This document shows positions 11,401-23,400 of a stretch of 64,000 nucleotides of DNA, one piece after another. Source of the stretch: Malania oleifera (lineage: Eukaryota; Streptophyta; Magnoliopsida; Santalales; Ximeniaceae); contig NC_080428.1 of the NCBI RefSeq assembly GCF_029873635.1, positions 66,185,101 through 66,249,100 of the forward strand. Reading direction: 5' to 3'. Every line of letters starts with the position of its first letter. Position 1 is the first letter of the stretch. A program made the translations under genes and the position numbers. The notes under the pieces were generated by a model. The model saw only the letters and a list, made by a program, of their open reading frames with translations, made no database searches and had not been told where the DNA came from.

Positions 11401-14400
11401 AAAAAATACTGGAATTGCACAAGTTATCATATTTGTATAAATTGAATTTATGATACACGGAACCACAACTTGAGAGTCTTGGAAGGGTTGAAAAATACTT
11501 TCTTTGCAAGGTTGAAATAAACTACTGTTATATGATACGGCGCGATATCGTAGCTAGATGTATACGTGCAACCATACGTATTAAACGATGTGGGTACCAA
11601 GATGATCGGCTAGCAGGGTGAAACCATTGACTGATATTGGGCCAATGGAGGCAGTCAGATCGTAAGTAGGTACTCGGCAGTGTCTGCACGAACAGGGCAT
11701 TGGACGAGTATCAGTGCACAACTCGGGCCACGGGGTAAAACTGGTTATAGGGATATTTTACTGTTAGTCATCTAATAAATCATTAAATAGTCAAAAGACC
11801 GATGTGGGAATTTTGTAATACGAATAATGATATACCTGATGTATTACTGTATTGAAAATATTTGATTTATATTTCAGATGTTGAATTAAAATATGCATGT
11901 ATGCAGTCACACACTGTTATAACTCCTTCCTTACTGAGAGGTGTCTTACCCTATCATACAACCTTTGTTTTCAGGTCCATCAATGTGTCGGTCCTAATAG
12001 CAAAAAGGACTGAGGAGAATGTTTTTGGTTAGCTTACGTAAGCATCTAAACCTTGTATTAAGCCTAGATGGAAGTCCTGTTGGAGGATTGTAATAACAAG
12101 AATTTTATCCTATGTATGAAATTGTCTTAAATGGTGTGGATGTATTAGCAAACTCTGGTATAAGTCTAATAGTAATCCCAATGGATGTTTATGTTTTTCT
12201 GCGACATTTACATCATGATTATGTATGATTTACACCCGTATGTCCATGTTTAGGGCGGGTTCTTTCCATATCTTGAACAGGTATAGGTATTTGATGTATG
12301 TGAGTGACACCTAGGTCCATGTAAAGGGTTGGGTTGTTACACCTTTGACCCTGCCCAATTCGTCGACGAGGTGGCGTCTTCGTCAACGAATCCGCCACAC
12401 AAATTGTCGACGAAGCCCTAAATTTCGCCAACGAGGATTTCCCGAGAACCCCCAAAACCCCTTGGCATTCTCTCGTCGACGAGGCTTTGAAGGAATTCGT
12501 CGACGAATGTGATCCTTCGTTGACGAACCCAATTTATGAAGGTTCGGGTCTCTACAATCTCCCCTCCTTATAAGAATTTCGTCCTCGAAATTTACTACCA
12601 ATTGCTAACATAATCTTTTCTTATAATTTTTCTTATAAAATAGTTGACCGTCACCTACAACGTGATTTTGGTCTAAATTCATTACATACCCTCACATATG
12701 GTGGAAGAATACTGTGGTTACCCAAAAGATACATCGGAAGATTACATACATAGACAAAACTCTCTCAAAGACTTTACCATTTAATCTATACTGTCTATTA
12801 CATATTCATGTACTATCAAATAATTGTGGGTGCTTTTAACGTATCTCAGATTCTAATTCCCATGAAGCTTCTTCTACTGTATGGTTACACCATAATACCT
12901 TTACGAGAGGTATTTCCTTAGTCCATAACTGCTGTACTTTCCGATCTAATATCTGCACTGGTACTTCCTCATACAATAAGGTATCACTGATCTCAAGAGG
13001 TTTGTAACTCAGTACGTGCGATGGATCTGGTACGTACTTTCTCAGTACAGACACGTGAAATACATCATGGACTCTGGATAATGCTAGAGGTAAGCCACTC
13101 GATAAGCAACCGAACCTATCCTTTCAAGGATTCAAAAGGCCCAATATACCGAGGACTTAGCTTCCCCTTCTTCCTGAATTTCATCACCCCTTTTATCGGA
13201 GCGATTCTCAAAAATACCATATCTCCTACTTTAAATTCCAACTCTTGCCGACGAGTATCAGCATAACTCTTCTGTCGACTCTGAGTTGCTTTAATTCTTT
13301 CCCTGATCAATGCGATCTTTGCAGAGGTCTGCTGAATCAATTCTGGACCTAGTATCTGCCGCTCACTTACCTGATCCCAGTACAACGGAGATCGACACCG
13401 ACGACCATACAAAGCCTCATAAGGTGTCATCTCTATGCTCGCCTGGTAACTGTTGTTATATGCAAATTCAACAAGCGGTAGATATCGTATCCAACTATTA
13501 CCAAAATCTAGTATACAAGCTTGCAATATATCCTCTAACGTCTAAATAGTCTTCTTCGACTGTCCATCCGTCTGCGGGTGAAAAGACGTACTGAACGTCA
13601 AACGCGATCCCAAGGCGTCCTGTAAACTCTTCCAGAAACGAGACGTAAAATGCGGATCTCGATCTGAAACAATAGATATAGGAACACCATGGAGTCGTAC
13701 CACCTCCTGCACATAAAGTTCTGCTAGCTTATTTAGTGAGTAGCTGAATCGGATTGGAATAAAGTGTGCAGTCTCCGTCAACTGATCAACTATAACCCAT
13801 ATGGCATTCTGCTCATGCATTGCCGCAGGTAAACCCGTCACAAGGTTCATCGAGATGTGTTCCCACTTCCACTTAGGGACGTCGAGTGGCTGAAGTGGTC
13901 CTGCTGGCTTCTGATGTTCTGTTTTGATCTGCTGACATGTCAGACACTGTTCTACAAATCGGGCGATTTCTCTTTTCATGTTAGACCACCAAAAAGATTC
14001 CCTCAAATCCCGGTACATTTTCGTACTACCAGGATGTACAGTATAAAGTAAACGATGTGCCTCCTCTAGAATGACCCGTCTAATCCCGGCATCATTCGGT
14101 ACACAAACCCTGCCGCAAAATCTCAATATCCCATCGCCAGAGATACTGAAATCCAGCTTTAGCCCCTTCTGGACTCCTTCCATAATATCAACCAACTCGG
14201 GATCTTCTTTTTGCGACACATAGATCCTCTTTTGCAAAGTCGGCTGTACCACCAAGCTAGCAAGGATAACCTGATGGTTTCCTTTCACTACTTCCAAACT
14301 CAATCTCTCAAGGTCCATGCAGATCTGATGCTGAACCTGCATTGCTAAGACTGCCGCATCAACTGATTTCCAACTCAGAGCATCAGCTACTACATTAACT

Positions 14401-17400
14401 TTTCTTGGGTGATAGCTAATAACACAATCGTAGTCTTTAATCAATTCAACTCACCTACGCTGTCTCATATTGAGCTCCTTCTGGGTGAAGAAGTATTTAA
14501 AACTTTTATGGTCGGTAAAAATCTCACACCTTTCACCGTATAAGTAATGCCTCCAAATTTTTAGTGCAAACACTACCGCTGCTAATTCTAAATCATGAGT
14601 CGGGTAGTTCTTCTCGTATTCTTTAAGTTGACGAGAAGCATAAGCCACTACTTTGCCCTGCTGCATTAGAATACAGCCAAGACCCTTTTTTGAAGCATCA
14701 CTATATATAACAAAACCACCATCACTGGATGGAAGAGTCAAAACTGGAGCAGTGATCAATCACTGTTTCAGCTCCTGGAAACTCAGCTCGCACTCATTCG
14801 TCCAATCATATCTCTCGTTCTTTCGTGTGAGTTTCGTCAAAGGACCTGCTAAACTAGAGAACCCTTCAACAAACCGACGGTAGTAACCTGCAAGACCCAG
14901 AAAACTTCTGACCTCCTGCACATTCTTCGGTCTCGCCCAATCCACTACTGCTTTTATCTTACTCGGGTCTACTGATACACCTTCTTTAGACACTACGTGC
15001 TCCAGAAATGCAATTTGTTCTAGTCAGAACTCACACTTCTTCAGTTTAGCATACAACCTCTTATCTCTAAGCATTTGCAATATTAGCCTCAAATGAACTT
15101 CTTGTTCTGCAGCACTCCTAGAATACACTAAGATATCATTAATAAATACCACAATGAACCGGTCTAGATATTCATGGAAGACCCTATTCATCAAATCCAT
15201 AAATGCTGCAGGTGCATTAGTCAAACCAAAAGGCATAACCATAAATTCAAAATGGCTGTAACGGGTTCGAAATGCAGTTTTCGAGACGTCATCCGCTTTC
15301 ACCTTCAGCTGGTGATACCCAGACCGTAGGTCAATTTTAAAGAAGACCTGTGTGCCCTGAAGTTGATCAAACAGATCATCGATCCTGGGTAGCAGATACT
15401 TGTTCTTTATCGTTACCTTATTCAGTTCTTGATAGTCGATGCACATCCTCATCGACTCATCCTTCTTTTTCACAAATAACATCGGTGTTCCCCAAGGAGA
15501 AACACTAGGTCGAATGTACCCCTTGTTAAGCAACTCCTGAAGCTGTTCCTTTAATTCTCTTAGCTCAGTTGGAGCCATACGATACGGAGCTTTCGATACT
15601 GGCGCCGTAACTGGAGCTAATTCTATGGCAAATTTCAACTCACGGTCCGGAGGTAATCCTAGTAAGTCCTTTGGAAACACATTAGGAATTCGCATACCAC
15701 AGTAATCATTTCCAATTCCCGTTCTCCTACTGGTGTGTCTTTCACCATCGCCAGATGTCCTTGGCACCCCCTATGAAGTAGCCTCCTAACTTGCATAGCA
15801 GAAAGGATATGTGGTGTAGAATGCACACACGATCCAAGGAACTGAAATTCCTGTTTTTCTGGCGGTCTAAACAACACCTCCCTCTTGCGGCAATCAATAC
15901 TGGCATAACTGGCAAACAACCAGTCTATCCCCAATATGATATCAAAGCCATACATGTCGTACACCACAAAATTAACTGGTAGTATCCTCCCTTATATTTC
16001 AATCGAAAAGTCCCGAACTACCTTACTACACCCGACCATAGATCCAAACGGTGTAGCCACCACTAGTTCACCATCTAACAATTGCACTTCTAATCCACAC
16101 AATTTAACAAAATCTCTGGAAATAAAAGAATGTGTTGCCCTGGAATCAAATAATACAACAACTTTATGAAAAAGTATGTAAATGATACCTGTGACTACGT
16201 CACCAGCGTTCTCAGCGTCACCAGGAGTCAGAGAATGTACCCTAGCCTGGGCAGTACCCCCCTGCTGACCGCCACGCTGTGTCGGAGCATTCCCTCTATA
16301 TTGCTGCTGCGAGACCCCATTATTCCTCTGCATCAGACAGTCTCTCATCTGATGTCCTTGTCTGCCACACCGCATACAGGCTCCCGTAGACAACCAACAC
16401 TGCCCCTGATGTTTCCTACCACATAAAGAGCAACGTGGAACCCGTGCAGCATTCTGGGATGTATCACCACTGTTCTTCTTCCACTTACCTTCTCCTGCCC
16501 CAGACGAATAATTAGGAGGCATTGGCCTCTTCTTCGTAACTTGAACTTCTGCATCCTCTAGTAAACACTCCTCGGCTACCATGGCTTTATCAACCAATGT
16601 AGCAAAGTCCTGCAACTGCAGAATCGCTGTCTACTTACGGATCTCACTCCTCAGACCCCTTTGAAACTTCCAAACCTTCTTAGCTTCATCAGGAATCACA
16701 AACGGAGCAAATCAAGACAGCTCCTGGAATTTGGCAGCGTACTGCTGCACTGTTAGCGATCCCTGCGTCAAATTCATAAATTCCTCTATTTTTGCGTTTC
16801 TAATTGTGGCCGAAAAATAACGTTCAAAGAAAAGCTCTTTGAATCGGGCCAACGTCAACGCTATCAGTATTGGTCGGTGCTCTTTCATCTGCTTTACAGA
16901 CCCCCACCATCTCTCAACCTCTCCTGCCAACTTGAACATGGCGAAGGTGACCTTCTGCTTTTCAGTGTAGTTTAACACATCTAGGATCTTCTCGATCTCC
17001 TGGATCCAATTCTCAGCACGAACTGAATCTGAGCTGCCCACAAAAGCAGAGGGCTTCAATCCGGTGAACTGCTCAATGGAGCAACCCAACCCAGCCGTAG
17101 GACGATCCTGTCCCTTATTCGAACGCATTACTTCAGCCATAAGCTGCTGTGCAAAGTCACGTAACACGCTAGTACAGTCGTTACCAGCCTCGGGGTCAGC
17201 ACTCTCACTACTACTGCCACCCACGTTGGCAGTAATATCCCTGGATTCCATCCTGCAAATATTTACAAGAACCCATTAGACAGGTAATAACCTACCCATC
17301 CACTACTACTATCATAATATAAAGTCAATTCTCCAAGTTCACATTCTTAACATTGACATACTCCATAAATTTGACATCTTTATTCTAACTCGAATTTCAC

Positions 17401-20400
17401 CCTTCTACTAGGAAACAAAATCGTCAATGGATTGCCATGATTTTCTAACCTTTCGACTAATCCAGAAAAACACAGAAATCTATCAATGAATTTTTCATTT
17501 CTATATATACAAAGCAAAATCCAAGGTCTTATCCTTATCCTATACTCTGGTATATTCTAGACTATCACAACTGGCAACTTCTTAGTTTAGTACATATCCC
17601 TAACCAGGCAGTATGAAACAAATCATACTTCCGATTGGCTACGAGCTCTGATACCAACTGTAACGACCCGGCCCATTACACGGACCTAGGTGTCACTCAC
17701 ATATATCAAATATCTATACTTGTTCAAGATATGGAAACAACCCGCCCTAAACAGGGACATACGGGTGTAAATCATACATAATCATGATGTAAATGTTGCG
17801 GAAAAACATAAACATCCATTAGGATTTCTACTAGACTTATACCAGAGTTTACTAATACATCCATAATTTATACAAATTCTAGACATAGAATAAATCTTGT
17901 TGTTATAACCCTCCAAAAAGGACTTCCATCTAGGCTTAATACAAGATTCTGATGCTTACGTAAGCTAACCAAAATAATTTCTCCAGTCCCTTGAGCTACT
18001 ATAGACTGATGTACTGATGGACCTGAAAACAAAGGTTGTATGATAAGGTGAGACACCTCTCAGTAAGAAAGAAGGAGTTACAACAGTGTGTGACTACATA
18101 TGAATATTTTAATTCAACATATGAAATATAAATCAAATATTTTTAATACAGTAATGCATCAGGTATATCATCATTCGTATTACAAAATTCCCACATTTGT
18201 CTTTCGACCATTTAATGATTTATCAGATGACCAACAGCAAAATATCCTTATAACCAGTTTTTCCCCGTGACCCGGGTTGTCCACTCATACTCGTCCAATG
18301 CCCTGTTCGTGCAGACACTACCGAGTACCTACTTATGATCCGACTGCCTCCATTGGCCTAATATCAGCCAATGGTTTCACCCTACTAGCCAACCATCTTG
18401 GTACCCACACCGTTTAACACGTGTGGTTGCACGTGTACATCTAGCTACGATATCGCGTCGTATCATATGGCAGTAGTTTATTTCAGCCCTGCAAAGAAGG
18501 TATTTTTCAACCCTCCCGGGACTCTCAAGTTGTGGTTGCGTGTATCATAAATTCAATTTATACAAACATGATAACCTGCGCAATTTCAGTATTTTTCACA
18601 AATTCAGATAATCACATTGGGTTCAAACCGGTGTCTTTCCACTCGATTTACCCCTCTTTGTTTACTGATTCAGCTCAGTGTATCACCGGCCTCCATTTAT
18701 CACATTCTCAGTATAACAAATTGGAACTTCGTTCCCATATTCTATATCAATAGTATAGAAAATCCATTCATTTTCATTTCAACATATATCACACAAGTTT
18801 AATCCAAAATCCCGCTAAATGATAGAAATCAAGTAAATATCATTTAAATGTATAAGTAAAGGATTCGAGTATCTCCTACTATAGTATAAACACAAATAGA
18901 TGATTTTTATAAAGTTTGGAGATCATACATCGAAATCCTCATTTTTACCAAAAATCGTAAAATCGGCATTTCTATTCAGTAGAATTTAGCAAATAAGTAG
19001 TTAAAACATACATAATAACATAAACTAGCTTTTTAGCGGTTTAGTTTTCCAAAAATGTTGTTATAATCAAATTCTCCTTACCTTATACTCAAAATGAAAC
19101 TTCGTACGAATACGGTCCAAATCGACAACCTGGGATCCTATAAACCTAAAACCACAGAACATAATCTTACTATCTTTTCTACCACTATCCAAATATCCAA
19201 TAAAAACTAAGATCAGATCCCTACCTCGACTTTTGGAAAAAACCCAAAAATCTCTGAAACTACGATCCGATCCGTTAAACTTGTAGAGTTTTCTCTTCTG
19301 ATCCATGCAGTACCCTCCGTTTTTGGAAACGGACGACGGACGACGAAGAATCCTAGAGAGATTCGCAGCTTAGAGAGAGAGAGAGAGCTTTTGGATGAAA
19401 CTTAACCCTTAAGCAACTCAAATGGGATATTTATAGGGCCTTTGACCCGGTCCAATTCGTCGACGAGGCGGCGTCTTCGTCGATGAATCCACCACACAAA
19501 TCGTTAACAAAGCCCTGAATTTCGTCGATGAGGATTTCCCAACAACCCCCAAAACCCCTCGGCATTCTCTCGTCGACGAGGCTCTGAAGGAATTTGTCGA
19601 CGAATGTGATCCTTCGTCGACGAACCCAGTTTGTGAAGGTTCGGGTCTCTACAAGGAAAAATGTAAGATATGAATGGACAGATGAATGTGAACAGAGCTT
19701 CCAGGAGTTAAAGCAACGACTTATCACTGCGCTGGTGCTGACAATTTCTTCAGGAGAAGGGAACTTTGTAGTCTATAGTGATGCGTCTCATAAAGGGCTC
19801 GGGTGTGTGCTAATACAACGAGAAAAGGTTATTGCATATGTTTCTCGGTAGCTCCAGGAGTACGAGTAGAATTATCCTATGCACAACTTGGAGTTGGTAG
19901 CCGTGATTTTTGCATTGAAAATATGAAGGCACTATTTGTATGGTGAAATGTGTGAAATTTTCACAGATCATAAAAACCTTGAGAACATTTTCACACCGAA
20001 GGAGTTGAACATGAAACAAAGGAGATGATTTGAGCTAATAAAAGATTATGACTGCATCATCAGTTATCATCCAAAGAAAACTAATGTGGTAGCTAATGCT
20101 TTGAGTCGAGAGTCAATGAATGCATCAGTCTTGCCAGTGGTAGCTCAACAGCAAATCAGGATGGATTTGGAGAGATTTGGTGTGGAATTGGTAGAAAGGA
20201 ATCATCAGGGGTTTATTGCTAGACTGATAATCCAACCGACCTTGTAGGAAAGGATTAAGGCTACTCAAATGAAAGATGCAAAGTTAGTAAAATTAAGGAT
20301 AAGATACGGAGTGGACTGGCGGCAAAGTTTAACGTTTCAGACGACAGGGTTTTAAGATTTCACGCCAAATTATGTGTACCTAAACGACGCAGAGATTAAA

Positions 20401-23400
20401 AGAACCATTCTGAAATAGGCACATCGTTCACTTTATACAATACATCCAAGGAGTACAAAGATATATAGGGATTTGCGAGAATCCTTTTAGTGGAACAACA
20501 TGAAGAAGGAGATTGCTCAATTTGTGGAACAATATTTAATATGTCAGCAAGTGAAAGCAGAGCATCAGAAACCAGCAGGACCATTGCAACCACTTCTCAT
20601 TCCTGAGTGGAAGTGGGAGCACATCTCCATGGACTTCATAGCGGGGTTACCATAAGCATTGCATGGACAAAACGCCATTTGGGTAATTGTGGATCATCTG
20701 ACAAAGACTGCACATTTTGTTCCACTCAAAGTCAGTTACTCCATGAGTAAGCAGACATAACTTTATGTGCAGGAAATAGTTCGACTTCACGGCGTACCTG
20801 GGTCCATTGTTTTAGATCGAGATCTACGGTTCACCTCCCAATTTTGTAAAAACTTACAGAAAGCCTTTGGATCTCAGCTTACTTTTAGTACAACATTTCA
20901 CCCGCAGATTGATGGGCAATCAGAGAGGACGATTCAGATATTAGAGGACATGTTGCAGGCTTGAGTTCTGGATTTCGGAGGTAGCTGGATTCAGTTTATG
21001 CCACTGGTGAAATTCGCCTACAATAACAGCTATCAGGCTAGTATCGAGATGACACCATATGAAGCACTATATAGTCGAAGGTGCAGATCACCGTTGTATT
21101 GGGACGAGGTTGGCAAACGACAAATTTTGGGGCCGAAACTTACTCAACAAACTTCAGAGAAGATCAAACTTATTCGGAATAGAATTAAAACAGCTTAGAG
21201 TCGGCAGAAGAGTTACACTGATACTCGCTGACAGAAACTAGAGTTTGGGATAGGGGATAAGATATTTCTGAGACTCGCTTCGATGAAGGGAGTTATGAGA
21301 TTTGGAAAGACGGGTAACCTAAGTCTTAGGTACATCGGACCGTTTGAGGTACTAGAGAAGGTAGGTCCGGTTGCTTATAGGATAGCGTTACCCCCAACAT
21401 TGTCTAGAATTTGTGACGTCTTTCACGTGTCAATGTTGAGAAAATACGTTCCAAACCCTTCGCACGTGATAAGCTATAAATTCTTAGAAGTCAGAGATAC
21501 CTTATCCTATGAGGAAGGGCTAGTTCAGATATTAGATCGAAAGGAACATGAGCTCCGTACTAAAAGGATTCCGTTAGTGAAAATGCTCTGGCGTAGCCAT
21601 GCAGTGGAGGAAGCTTCATGGGAACTAGAGGAGAAAGTACGTCAGAGGTACCTGCAACTATTCAATGAGACCCAACGCTAGGCAGGTAGGTGAAGCTGTT
21701 AAGGTAAGAATTTGATTGTGAATATATTTTGTTTTTGGTGTAGGTTATCTAGTTAGGTTTAAGTAATTGTAAATCTATAGGTTTCGAGTTTTGTGTTCTG
21801 AGCAGTTTTTGGGAGAATTTTGTTTGACTATTTGTAATCTTTTAGAAACGTATTATATAACCACGGTATTCCTCCGCCATAAGTGAAGGTAATTAATAAA
21901 TTTGGGACGAGGCCGCTATGTGGGTGGCTGTCGACTCTTCTTAGAGTCGAATGATTGATTCGGTAATTCCAGGAGTGATGATAAATACGAGTTAACAAAT
22001 TTCGAGGACGGAATTTTTATGAGGGGAGGATGTAGGAACTTGAACCAAAAAAATAAAAGAAAAAGAAAAGTGAAAAGAGACGAGAAAGAAAAGAAAGGAA
22101 ATGGTTTGGTACAGCACCAAACCATTGATAGTTTTGTGGGACTAAGGAAAATTGTTGACGGTTTTAGGTGGGAAGGTTTGGTTTGAGACCAAACCGTCAA
22201 CGGTTTTGGAAATCTCAGGAAAACCATCGACAGTTTCAACTACCGAGAGCTTTAACAGGAAGGTTTGGCCTGATAAGTGGCCAAACCGTCGACGATTTCC
22301 GACAGGCCAGTATGCTTATTAATAGAACTCTCTCTCTCTTTCTCTCTCCTCTCCCACGACTCTCTTTGCTAGGGTTTCGTCCCTCGCGCATCTCTCTCCT
22401 ACAGTTTCTCGAGGCTCCGGCATGCCCTCCGGTTGGCGCCCTGTTCTTTCTCAGCTTGCTGGCGACCTTCTCCTTGTCGTATTCAGGAACCTGGGATTTG
22501 TTCCAGGGAGTGTGGTAGGCCGTTTTTCAAGATCAGGTAAGAGGAATAAATCATGTTAGTTTTTTATTGAATTTGAACCGATTAAAATTGAGTATATGGA
22601 TTCCTGAACTTTGTATACGATTTTATGAATGATTCAGGTATATGAAAGTTATGGTTTTGATTATTATTAGTATTTGGGGTAAAACCAAAGTGAGTAGGGT
22701 TGATCATTTTCTTTTTCTTATAAAACCAGTATTTTGAGTTAAATAAAAATTGTGGAGATGATTAGACCTGATTTTCAACAAAAACATATTTTTCCTCGAC
22801 AGTTGAGCATATTATGATTTATCAGTCAAAAGTCGCGTGGCATAAGATTTATCTATATTTTACGGCACAATTGAATCTAAGTATTTTATAGTATTATACA
22901 ATGAAAATGTGATTTGTACTGATTGATGGAAATACTAAAAATGTGGTGGAAATTGTGAAATTTGATATGACGGTTGAATGCTAGGTTTGATATAACAAGT
23001 TTTACACTGAATTACGAAATGAGATTATATTACGATTTTTATTACTTAAATTGCATTATATGGTTTAAGAACCTTGAGGACTAGATATATTGAGAGCATG
23101 GTACCGTAGCTAGTATGTGAGATAGTGCAACCACACTGTTCTGGATAGAAGTGTTGGTAATAAAAAGTCGATTTGGCCACGAAAGGGTTGTGTACCCCCC
23201 TTGGAGTTTGGACCAAGCTGGGTAGGCAAATCGGACTTGCAGACATGAGGTTTGACTTAACCTAGTAGTAGACCAGCCAGGGCTAGGTACAGTCTTTGGA
23301 CCGCACAACCCGATCATGGGGGTCTATACATGATGATATTGTTTGTCCAAAAAGGAGTTTCTTCTACGCATATATGTGAATTTATGTAAATGATATTATT

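Larger units (their letters stand above)
8519..12556 (-). repeat. Element B 3' LTR, interrupted by solo LTR C
   Basis: The two pieces 8519-10316 and 12342-12556 add up to about 2.0 kb, matching the other LTR of B. Donor-like GGTAAGG (GT complement at 9945-9946), the conserved block at 8906-8925 and an AG (complement at 8882-8883) form the intron-like unit on the minus strand. Confidence 0.9.
8519..19653 (-). mobile_element. Element B: Ty3-type chromovirus-like LTR retrotransposon inserted in A
   Basis: Flanked by the perfect target duplication AGGAA (8514-8518 and 19654-19658) in the pol region of A. Sense is minus, the same as PIN4. The 5' LTR is 17659-19653 and the 3' LTR is 8519-12556 (split by solo LTR C). 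A primer binding site for initiator tRNA-Met (17645-17656) and a polypurine tract (reverse of atctcccctcctta at 12557) sit just inside. The internal region is 5.1 kb with all expected domains. It has some breaks but is the best preserved element here. About 11 differences are seen in the first 150 bp of the LTR pair. Confidence 0.93.

Noticed and set aside
17645-17656. tRNA-like TGGTATCAGAGC words (also 38353, 5525, 23872)
   Set aside because: Only the primer-binding complement of the tRNA 3' end is present, without cloverleaf arms; these are not tRNA genes.
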